From: Lachnospiraceae bacterium
GTDB taxonomy: Bacteria > Bacillota > Clostridia > Lachnospirales > Lachnospiraceae
NCBI GenBank assembly: GCA_017540605.1
Contig: JAFYAS010000026.1
Location: 62,001-126,000 of the forward strand
DNA length: 64,000 nt
Direction of reading: 5' to 3'
Shown here: positions 28,401-34,799 of the stretch, in pieces
Layout of the letters: every line of letters begins with the position of its first letter
How positions within the stretch are numbered: the first letter of the stretch is position 1
The notes under the pieces: generated by a model
Database searches by the model: none
The model's input: only the letters and a program-made list of their open reading frames with translations
What the model was told of the DNA's origin: nothing
Program-made: the position numbers and the translations under genes

Positions 28401-29807
28401 TTTACCCTCGGCGATCACATAATATCTTTTATTTGCCTGAAGCTTATTAAGTTCGTCAGTTGTAAGATTTTTCGGAATTGTTAATTTATTGCTTGCGGAT
28501 TCCTTTGTGATAATTCTATTGTACTTACCTTTCTCGTATGTACATATCGAGAAATTAAAAATCCTATAGTGCTCCTTTATCTCATCATAAGACTTAAGAC
28601 CATTCATAAACCATGAATCGCTTATACCCGACCATGCATCAGAATCATCAAGTTTCGCTTCAAATGTAAGCTCCTCGTTTTTGTCCCAGTTGATAGCTCC
28701 GTTTCCGGCCTTTCCTTGACATTTTACCTTGGTTCCCCACTCTTCCGGAAGAGTTACATTTATTCTGCTGTCGGTATTCTCAAAATCCTCATAAAGCTCC
28801 AGCTTGCTTCTGTCCAGCTTCCCTCTTTTCTTCTCGCTTATCACAGAACCTGAATAAACATCATCAAAGCTGAAGCCTATATTTCCATAGGCTGTTGACC
28901 ATGCTGAGCTTACACTGCTTGTAAATACAAGATCATTATCCTGCTTTTCTGTATTAAAATATCCGCCCATAACTCTAATAGTTGCACTGTTTGACGCGCT
29001 TATAGCATGAGCGCAGCCTGCACCGATGATCTCACCGTCATTTACATAAAGAGTTCCCTTTGCACCAACCTCTATGGCTCCTTCTCCTGCTGTAGTATTG
29101 TATCCGGCCTTTTCATGCAAAAAGAAACCACGTCCCTGTATCAATCCACCATTTATTGTACAGGTTCCTGCCTGGACATCAATAGCAGTTCCGTTGATCT
29201 GTTTATAATAATACTTGGCCTTTGAAGCGCTATAAAATCTTGAAGATCTTCCCGCATAGAGCTTTCCTCCGTTCACACGAAGCTCTCCGCCATCAACCAA
29301 GATCAAATCTCTCTGTACCAAAAATGGACTGCAATCATTGGAAAGGGATCCGTTGTAATTGATCTCGCCGCTGTCCTTTTTATCATTTATCACAAGCTCG
29401 GCACCGGTAGGAACCTTGATCAAAGTGGAATAACCTGCATCAAAGCCTATATCATAGCTTGCGTCGATATCATGACCATCAAGCTCAATGACCTTGGTAC
29501 CGGTTCCAACAGTGATATAATATTTCACATACGGATTGCTATCAGTTACCTTATAGACTCCCTCTTTTCCGATTCTTGTATATACATCCTTAGTCAAAGT
29601 GATCCTGTAATTTCCACTCATCTCCAAGTATTTCTTAAGATCATCCATAGAGTCTACAGATTTTTCATCAAACGTAGTTGATCCATCAAATGTATAATAC
29701 TCCTTTGCAATGACCTCGGTTTCATTCAGTCTTGTGACCGGAGAAATACCGAAGGCAAGTGCCGCAGATAATGTTATTGCGATTAGTTTATTTAATGATT
29801 TTTTCAT
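25434..29807 (-). CDS. Large secreted protein: beta-helix N-terminus, Big2 domain, Pro/Glu linker, LRR_5 (BspA-type) C-terminus
   Basis: 1,457 residues with a signal peptide (MKKSLNKLIAITLSAALAFG). Residues ~95-330 form repetitive short strands typical of a right-handed beta-helix (GAELVINDKK, GGELRVNGGKLY, GTLYVNDGEIIG). A Big2 domain lies near 860-940 (ISWSSSDTNVATVDQNGEI...KPGTSVIKC). A PEPEPQPEPTT-rich linker at ~1,245-1,290 leads to the LRR_5 tail (~1,370-1,457: AFKYNTKLKKITIPKTVKKI, KNAFFGCSNLKTV) ending KKQKIKKL. This tail is close to that of the split protein ending at 39920. No anchor motif is found. It starts 12 bases after the peptidase-like gene with AGAGAGG overlapping the gap, so the two form an operon. 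A role in binding host or plant glycans is conceivable but unproven. Confidence 0.8.
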   Translation of the reverse strand: MKKSLNKLIAITLSAALAFGISPVTRLNETEVIAKEYYTFDGSTTFDEKSVDSMDDLKKYLEMSGNYRITLTKDVYTRIGKEGVYKVTDSNPYVKYYITVGTGTKVIELDGHDIDASYDIGFDAGYSTLIKVPTGAELVINDKKDSGEINYNGSLSNDCSPFLVQRDLILVDGGELRVNGGKLYAGRSSRFYSASKAKYYYKQINGTAIDVQAGTCTINGGLIQGRGFFLHEKAGYNTTAGEGAIEVGAKGTLYVNDGEIIGAGCAHAISASNSATIRVMGGYFNTEKQDNDLVFTSSVSSAWSTAYGNIGFSFDDVYSGSVISEKKRGKLDRSKLELYEDFENTDSRINVTLPEEWGTKVKCQGKAGNGAINWDKNEELTFEAKLDDSDAWSGISDSWFMNGLKSYDEIKEHYRIFNFSICTYEKGKYNRIITKESASNKLTIPKNLTTDELNKLQANKRYYVIAEGKEYWKNKRTYEVEYNCISDQAIDIIDPFELDGKLTFSETESGIALMPTDSFSESGLNDFIKNGKADYYTVKITYTDENGNDKDLYFMNTGVSALPKTIYIDDIKKGTSEVSYEVNFIKGSDYVPCKKNSTTITVFSMPKLSVSYALNGETIEKYNGTIIIPNISNGKGKIRLSTPLTDDPSKIKWGYFKVDSNGEYVFYEDTSSTGQTYQGKTYYDINLSADGKNNKIYGMKYTWMKGYQGVTTFSEKLYVGYEPGSVTAHVSSFFNEAVTNNAAAIKITEGNKTSAKKIQVSVSGFPTVSEMQLSLALESYPKNCNLRKETQTIRVNSPSSSTYSNSFDFRDFIIDDTKQDCYDIPAGDYVFSGAVEYKNGSDEYTIPIDRFTLTVSHEFKEMRLYYGEKNITGKYMINGKQGGKMKLSATPYPQYSTYNDAISWSSSDTNVATVDQNGEITCLKPGTSVIKCSRVTGGIKLCEVTLSIPETEFVVDFDEPVIGADIPQNEAIRVPEGADYTATISYGTLSETKFKANTAYTPTIKIKPKKGNTFPVEMTNYNQVYYDDYDTDKDYLYAVDIDQINVKVNGKSYTGKAFWMGPAYNAPYYGNNSTSEVYNNPSNNEYYTIMLSGYTELMDENSDYINQLDMVMNIPEPGDKKGEIKDLKDELLNVQASNAGVFTKVFNSPVLVKGDIFNDDLTDDNADSTFTTYEEGEIYRVDVDVEDAFNNEGLYTNYRGGHTYFEKNINAAGEEMLILIQPLNGTKHYRTLSIYFTPIKKEVINEEFVPDPLPIPEPVPQPEPEPQPEPTTVSVVEPTTEATTTTTTTEEFKEEPSTDDKGLANPNAPAQVGDVQAVGKGYYVIISIDGTATVQYGASVNKKATTVTVPETVVIKKKKYKVTEIAKDAFKYNTKLKKITIPKTVKKIGKNAFFGCSNLKTVIIKSSSLTLKKIGAKAFSGIHKKATIKVPKKKLKLYKTILKKRGITGKKQKIKKL

Positions 29808-29819
29808 CGTTGACCTCTC

Positions 29820-31541
29820 TTATTTTACCTTTATATTCTTTACACTGCTCCACACCGAATAAAATGTATATCCTACGTATGTCTTGTTTATCGCTCTTAC
29901 TCTCACATAATATTTCTTCTTTGACGCGAGGTTTGTGAGAGCTTTTTTAAGTGTGGTCGCCTTGTTTACATTTACAGATTTTTTGTTCTTGAAATTCTTA
30001 TCTGTCGAATATTGGATATTGTAGCCTGTGGCTCCCGTCACCTTTGCATATTTTACTGTCAGCTTTTTCTTTGCTGCCTTTAGGGATTTTAGTGTAGGTG
30101 CCTTAAGTCTTACTATAAGCTCTGAATTGGCTCCCGAAGCGTGAACCTCTTTTGCATTCTTAAATGGTGGAGTTGCATATACAAATATCTGATAGGTATA
30201 GCCTTTTCCAGCCTTTGCTGATGTATCAATAAATGTCGTTGCTTTTGGATCTTTAACCGTTCCCACAACCTTTTCATTTTTAAGCTTCTCATCAAAACGA
30301 TGAATCTCATATCGCTCGGCATTTTTCACTGTCTGCCAAGTGACCTTTATACCCTTTGATACATTCTTCGCGGTTATCTTCTTGGGACCACTTAGTGTAA
30401 ATGTACTGCTTTCGTTCTGTTCCTTTAGTTGCTTTTGATACTCTTCTTTGGTGATGATATTGCCATCGGCATCATACATATATAGATTATGAATATCCTC
30501 CATTTGCTTGATCCTTGAGTAGGTTATGTCCATTCCCAGCTCTTTTGCGAGACTTACATAAGGCTCCTTGTTGACCTCTTCCATATATCTGTAATAGCTA
30601 TCATAGTATAAACCAATGGATCCGCCTGAGGTATTGGTTCCGTCAGCATTTTTTATGAGCTTTGGATACATTATTCCAAAATATTCATCATTATAATAGG
30701 CTTTGTAGCCTGATTTCTCAAAGAACTTAACCATACGGGGAAGGATGTCCGTGCCGATGGCTACCTGATTCTCATGTGCCATATCGGCTACAGCCTTTAC
30801 AGCTTGCTTGAAGCTTTCATTCGCCATAATGCCGGCATAAACTGAAGGATTGTTTGTTTTGGCGTATGCCAAATAATGTAACAGGAAGTATGTGAATTCT
30901 GCCTCGGATTCTACATCATTGGCTATCTCTCCTATGTAATCCTCAATAGTCTCCCAATCAGCCTTCTGTGTTTCAACATAGGTTATGAGATTCACGTCTG
31001 TTCTTGCACCTCTCACATAAGCGGCATATTCCTGAAGGATGCCGTAGGCTCCGCGTTTTATAGAGCTCATATTGGGCTCGCTGCCCTCGCCGAGGTATTT
31101 TCTGCCTCTTTTTGCATGGGATATATCCTTTAGCTCCTGGGGAATGCTTGGATATATGGCGTCACTGGTAAATGTCTCGGTAAATGCAACCTTGATATCA
31201 GCTCTTCCACCGCCTATATAATAATTCTCGCAATCATATTCACCCACCACATTTGATATCTGGTGAAACGATTCGTGTACAGCACTGTTCATATTGCGAA
31301 GGATGTTCTTATCCTTCCCAAACCAGACCATAAAATCATTTCCCCTAGCTACTGTGGTTTCAAGAACATGTGCACCATCAGGATCGTATTTTTTCTCGAC
31401 AGCTAGGATGTTTTCGCTTGTAACCTCTGTGTCCATCATGCTTGGGGCTGCATTAACTTTTTTTATAATCGGTTCTGAACCAAAAAGCATAGCGCCACAA
31501 AGTAAATATGCGGAAAGTCTTTTTATAGTGGATCTAATCAT
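29820..31541 (-). CDS. Secreted HExxH metallopeptidase-like protein with two FN3-like domains
   Basis: 573 residues from the chosen Met. Signal peptide: MIRSTIKRLSAYLLCGAMLFG...VNA. The N-terminal half contains VHESFHQIS, an HExxH zinc motif (codons at 31263-31277), and 82 residues further LQEYAAYVRG, whose Glu could be the third zinc ligand as in gluzincins. This is motif reading, not a family match. Two fibronectin III-like domains follow (from about 385: ITAKNVSKGIKVTWQTVKNAERYEI; and KYAKVTGATGYNIQYS), ending SVKNIKVK. Start at 31541: AGGAGG is seven bases upstream, whereas the upstream Met at 31586 lies in the -10 box. It is co-transcribed with the 1,457-residue surface protein, making that protein or another surface partner a possible substrate. 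Confidence 0.72.
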   Translation of the reverse strand: MIRSTIKRLSAYLLCGAMLFGSEPIIKKVNAAPSMMDTEVTSENILAVEKKYDPDGAHVLETTVARGNDFMVWFGKDKNILRNMNSAVHESFHQISNVVGEYDCENYYIGGGRADIKVAFTETFTSDAIYPSIPQELKDISHAKRGRKYLGEGSEPNMSSIKRGAYGILQEYAAYVRGARTDVNLITYVETQKADWETIEDYIGEIANDVESEAEFTYFLLHYLAYAKTNNPSVYAGIMANESFKQAVKAVADMAHENQVAIGTDILPRMVKFFEKSGYKAYYNDEYFGIMYPKLIKNADGTNTSGGSIGLYYDSYYRYMEEVNKEPYVSLAKELGMDITYSRIKQMEDIHNLYMYDADGNIITKEEYQKQLKEQNESSTFTLSGPKKITAKNVSKGIKVTWQTVKNAERYEIHRFDEKLKNEKVVGTVKDPKATTFIDTSAKAGKGYTYQIFVYATPPFKNAKEVHASGANSELIVRLKAPTLKSLKAAKKKLTVKYAKVTGATGYNIQYSTDKNFKNKKSVNVNKATTLKKALTNLASKKKYYVRVRAINKTYVGYTFYSVWSSVKNIKVK

Positions 31542-31584
31542 AAAAACCTCCTGATTAGGACTATTTTTTATATAACTACTCAAC

Positions 31585-31614
31585 ATTTTATTGCATATTA
31601 CCGGCTTTTGTCAA
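31585..31614 (-). promoter_or_regulatory. Sigma-A promoter of the peptidase-like/LRR operon
   Basis: Minus strand: consensus TTGACA (31609-31614), 18-bp spacer, TAAAAT (31585-31590). It settles the downstream start at 31541. Confidence 0.7.
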
Positions 31615-31659
31615 CGCAAAAAGAATTGACTGAGAATAGAAAAAAGGCTATAATCGTTT

Positions 31660-31748
31660 CAAAAGATAAAAGAAGATAAAGAAAGATAAAAGATTTTTTT
31701 AATGATAAAGAATGATAAAAGAATTTGCATATGATAAAGAACGATAAA
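31660..31748. repeat. Cluster of GATAAA direct repeats upstream of the peptidase promoter
   Basis: Seven to eight GATAAA copies (plus strand, often GATAAAGAA or GATAAAAGA) in about 90 bases, 45-135 bases upstream of the -35 box. It could be a binding-site array or an expanded simple sequence. Confidence 0.55.
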
Positions 31749-31768
31749 AACATTCGTATATAATTAAA

Positions 31769-31792
31769 CACCGCAGACCGAGGTCTGCGGTG
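31769..31792. terminator. Hairpin terminator after the Big2/helical-repeat gene
   Basis: CACCGCAGACC (31769-31779) and its inverse (31782-31792) form an 11-bp GC-rich stem. On the minus strand TTTAATTATA follows; on the plus strand CCATTTTTC follows. Confidence 0.65.
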
Positions 31793-31811
31793 CCATTTTT
31801 CTTAATATAGC

Positions 31812-33398
31812 TTACAGTTCTTCTTCTACAGGTTTGAAATCATTTGCAATGATATGTCTAAACTGTGTTTGATATGAGAACCAACGCTTTTCTTTTGTTG
31901 AATAATATACATCAATGTATCTTTCAGCATCAGAGCCACTTGACTTTACAAGAATCATATATGTTGTAGGTCTTTTTCCTGTAATAGTCCACTTCTCATC
32001 TATAAAGTAAGGTCCCTTATACATTTCAAGAACATAAGGCTCAGAAGGTGTATAATTGTTTGCAGGTGAAGAACCGTTGAAATAGCTCTTGTAAATATTA
32101 GGGCTGATCTTTAATGCTTCTTTCATGCTAAGTATTGAGTTGTCCATATCTCCCTTGTAAATGTTCATAGACTCTGCAGGACCATTTATATACTCAAACA
32201 TCTGTCTTACAGGATCATTTGAAAGGAAGGGATCGCTTGGATTAGCACCACCTGTAAACGTACAAGCCGCACAAATAGTTGCAGCCATAGCATTGAAACC
32301 ACCATAATTGGGATCAGCACCGGCTACCCTAATATCTGATGTGTCATTCTTCTCAGGATTTGCGAAAAATTGCTTGATATCATCCAGAGTAGAGGGAAGC
32401 TTTTTGAATGTGTATTTAGCTGTTTCACATCTCTGATTCTTTGTTACTGTTCCACTTTCCTCATCCACAGTACATCCCTGATCTCTTAAATCTGCAATTT
32501 CATCAGGATCATACTCACCGGTTTTCTCATCTTTCTTAAGAGTAAATTCAATATATTTATCCTTGAATCCATACTCAATAGTAACATCTCTCTCGAAAAT
32601 AAAGCCTTTCTGTCTAACAAGCTCTGTTTCGCTGTCAGTAAGTGTTGAAAGATTTGTAACCAATTTCTTTTGATCCTCCGTAAGTGCATCATAAGCTTTT
32701 CTAGCTGCCTGTATAGCTGCTTCTGATTGCTCGGTAATAGTACCAAGTGAATTTATAGCATCAATAACTGTTTTTGCTGCAGCCTGATTCTTTGCAGCTG
32801 CAAGTGCTGTCTCTGCAGCTGTAAGTGTAGCATAGTTTGTTACAAGCTTCTTCTGATCCTCTGTTAAAGCATTGTATGCAGTCTTGGCATCATTAATAGC
32901 TTTCTCAGAATCAACTGTTACGGTTCCGATAGCGTTGATAGCTGCGATAACCTTGTCAGCTGCTGCCTGATTCTCTGCAGCAACCTTCTTTGCTGCATCC
33001 TCTTCAGCCTGCTTTGCAGCATCTTCCGCTGCTTTCTTCTTTGCTGCCGCTGCAGCTGCATCACCCTTCTTGTCAGTTACAGTTACCTTGCAAGAATAAG
33101 TCTTCTTGTTGTACTTAACCTTGATTGTAGCTGTTCCTTTTTTCTTGGCGGTAATCTTTCCTGCCTTGGTTACTGTTACAACCTTCTTGTTTGTTGTAGA
33201 CCAGGTGATCTTCTTTGTGATCTTCTTCTTACCCTTCTTCAGTGTAAGAGTAAGTGTCTTGCCCTTGTCAAGCGTAACCTTTGTCTTTGACAGCTTGATC
33301 TTTGCTGCAGCGTCAACGCTTACAGGCTTTGTCACAACTGTACTTGCTGCCATAGCTGCACAAAGTGCGATAGCAACAACTCTCTTGAATCTTCTCAT
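31812..33398 (-). CDS. Secreted Big2-domain protein with Ala/Lys-rich linker and two helical repeats
   Basis: 528 residues. Signal peptide MRRFKRVVAIALCAAMAAS...VDAA. Residues ~32-108 form a very basic Big2 domain (KITWSTTNKKVVTVTKAGKI, KKKGTATIKV). A coiled-coil-like segment rich in Ala, Lys and Glu follows (AAAAAAKKKAAEDAAKQAEE). Two ~60-residue helical repeats come next (VIAAINAIGTVT...YNALTEDQKKLV and VIDAINSLGTIT...YDALTEDQKKLV), then a 260-residue C-terminal domain that I do not recognise (YVLEMYKGPYFIDEKW near its end). The AAGGAGG Shine-Dalgarno is ten bases from the ATG. No anchor is evident; the basic Big2 domain may bind the wall (inference). It is monocistronic. Confidence 0.75.
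   Translation of the reverse strand: MRRFKRVVAIALCAAMAASTVVTKPVSVDAAAKIKLSKTKVTLDKGKTLTLTLKKGKKKITKKITWSTTNKKVVTVTKAGKITAKKKGTATIKVKYNKKTYSCKVTVTDKKGDAAAAAAKKKAAEDAAKQAEEDAAKKVAAENQAAADKVIAAINAIGTVTVDSEKAINDAKTAYNALTEDQKKLVTNYATLTAAETALAAAKNQAAAKTVIDAINSLGTITEQSEAAIQAARKAYDALTEDQKKLVTNLSTLTDSETELVRQKGFIFERDVTIEYGFKDKYIEFTLKKDEKTGEYDPDEIADLRDQGCTVDEESGTVTKNQRCETAKYTFKKLPSTLDDIKQFFANPEKNDTSDIRVAGADPNYGGFNAMAATICAACTFTGGANPSDPFLSNDPVRQMFEYINGPAESMNIYKGDMDNSILSMKEALKISPNIYKSYFNGSSPANNYTPSEPYVLEMYKGPYFIDEKWTITGKRPTTYMILVKSSGSDAERYIDVYYSTKEKRWFSYQTQFRHIIANDFKPVEEEL
32610..32975 (-). repeat. Two-copy ~60-residue helical repeat within the Big2 protein gene
   Basis: Two units each contain AIN-x-[IL]-G-T-[VI]-T, an Ala/Lys helix and ALTEDQKKLVTN, back to back. 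At the DNA level they have diverged. Confidence 0.75.
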
Positions 33399-33448
33399 TA
33401 AATATGCGCCTCCTTTTTTTTGTTTCGTGGTAGCCCACTCAATAAATA

Positions 33449-33477
33449 ATTTTACAACATATGTTCAATTTTGTAAA
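33449..33477 (-). promoter_or_regulatory. Sigma-A promoter of the Big2/helical-repeat gene
   Basis: Minus strand: TTTACA (33472-33477), 17-bp spacer, TAAAAT (33449-33454). CAACAT/ATGTTG arms flank the -35 region as a possible loose dyad. Confidence 0.6.
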
Positions 33478-33495
33478 CATTTACCTATGTTGTTA

Positions 33496-34596
33496 TCAGA
33501 TTTTTCCGGAATTAATATATTCCGCCAGATAAGGTACAGCAAATCTTACCTTTCCCCGACGATGCTGCTCTATTAGGCCTGCCTGAAGCAATCTCCTCTT
33601 ATATGTTTGTGCAAATGAGCTTGTACATCCGAGTCTTTCAGCTATCTCAGATATCTCGCTTTCGTTTTCGTCCTCTGCCATAGCAGTTAAAAATTCAATA
33701 TCACGATCTGATAACGGAGCAATAGATGTTTGACAAATATCATTTTTATAATCATCCAGCGCGTTGTCAAGAGATTTTTGATAATCCGTTTTATCAAGCT
33801 TTCCCTTGTCATTTGCAGCTATAGTTATATAATGACCTATCAATTGCATTAGATAAGGTGATCCGCCTGTCATACTTGTTGCATCATCTATCATTTTATC
33901 GGTCAATTCTATTCCGAGTTCTTTAAAAACCTTTCTGTAATATATATTGATATCATTTAGATTGAGTGGTTCGAGTTCAAGTTTAGATGCACGATTCAAA
34001 AATGTAAGCACATGATCATTAAGCACAGCAGATACAGAGCCGGGTAAGCCTGCCATAACCAACGAGATATCAGCGCCCTCTCCAACTAATTCCTGATATG
34101 TTACTATGAGCTGTTTAAGAGATTCCTGATTAGCTTGAACCTCGTCTACTAACAATAATACAGAATGTCCCTTGCTGTTAAACAATCTACATAACTCAAC
34201 CAGTCTTTGTTCAGATGATTTTGGAAATGAAGTTTCCTCACTCACCTGTATTCCTGCACCAAAGCCCAATACACTTACATTGCCACCCGATATTTTAGAC
34301 TTCTTATCAATAAACTTTCCACCTTCATCATTAAGCTTTTCAATAATCCTATCGATCATATTTCCTGAAACCACTGTTGGAGAAGCAACAATCATGCCTT
34401 GTTTTCTGGCTTCTTCTGCAAGCATTAACAAAAGTACGGTTTTCCCGAGACCTCTTTGACCAAGTATAAGCTGAGCTTTTTCTCTGCTACCGGGTACACT
34501 ATTTATACCATTGTATAGTCTGTTCAAAATAGCTTCACGACCAACAAGATTCTTAGGTTTATTGCCAAACGATGGAACAAATACATTATCTATCAT
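33496..34596 (-). CDS. AAA+ ATPase with C-terminal winged helix (Orc/Cdc6-like or archaeal-ATPase type)
   Basis: 366 residues, soluble. The N-terminus reads VGREAILNRLYNGI, typical for this ATPase group. Walker A is GQRGLGKT (about residue 50) and Walker B is SVLLLVDEVQ (about 145). The C-terminal ~80 residues resemble a winged helix (LSDRDIEFLTAMAEDENE, then EIAERLGCTSSFAQTYKRRL). Similar stand-alone ATPases are often linked to mobile elements or toxin-like systems, but no partner gene is next to it. The Shine-Dalgarno AGAGG is nine bases before the third-codon ATG at 34596; the ATG at 34605 almost touches it. It is divergent from htpG, with the CIRCE operator between the two promoters. Confidence 0.8.
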   Translation of the reverse strand: MIDNVFVPSFGNKPKNLVGREAILNRLYNGINSVPGSREKAQLILGQRGLGKTVLLLMLAEEARKQGMIVASPTVVSGNMIDRIIEKLNDEGGKFIDKKSKISGGNVSVLGFGAGIQVSEETSFPKSSEQRLVELCRLFNSKGHSVLLLVDEVQANQESLKQLIVTYQELVGEGADISLVMAGLPGSVSAVLNDHVLTFLNRASKLELEPLNLNDINIYYRKVFKELGIELTDKMIDDATSMTGGSPYLMQLIGHYITIAANDKGKLDKTDYQKSLDNALDDYKNDICQTSIAPLSDRDIEFLTAMAEDENESEISEIAERLGCTSSFAQTYKRRLLQAGLIEQHRRGKVRFAVPYLAEYINSGKI

Positions 34597-34646
34597 TATT
34601 ATCATTCCTCTCTTATTCTTTTTATCTATTCTTATTCTTTTTATTC

Positions 34647-34675
34647 ATTTTATTCACTTTTTGCATTTCTGTCAA
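34647..34675 (-). promoter_or_regulatory. Sigma-A promoter of the AAA ATPase gene
   Basis: Minus strand: consensus TTGACA (34670-34675), 17-bp spacer, TAAAAT (34647-34652). The leader that follows is a run of GAATAA/GATAAA-like repeats. Confidence 0.7.
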
Positions 34676-34703
34676 CTCTTGAATTCTACCGGAAACAGTT
34701 TTG

Positions 34704-34730
34704 TTAGCACTCAATTTTATCGAGTGCTAA
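34704..34730. promoter_or_regulatory. CIRCE operator (HrcA binding site)
   Basis: Perfect TTAGCACTC (34704-34712), 9-base spacer, GAGTGCTAA (34722-34730). It lies seven bases upstream of the htpG -35 box and 28 bases upstream of the divergent ATPase -35, so HrcA could repress htpG and perhaps the ATPase gene. Confidence 0.93.
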
Positions 34731-34737
34731 TTTTTTA

Positions 34738-34766
34738 TTGACTTTCATTTTCTGAGGGTGTATTAT
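34738..34766 (+). promoter_or_regulatory. Sigma-A promoter of htpG
   Basis: TTGACT (34738-34743), 17-bp spacer, TATTAT (34761-34766), then AAGGAGATG and the ATG at 34800. Confidence 0.75.
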
Positions 34767-34799
34767 ACTTTATAGTTTTTAAAAAGGAGATGTAATATC

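Noticed and set aside
31542-31586. Longer N-terminus of the HExxH protein from 31586
   Set aside because: That Met lies within the -10 box of a consensus promoter, while 31541 has an AGGAGG and a proper signal peptide.
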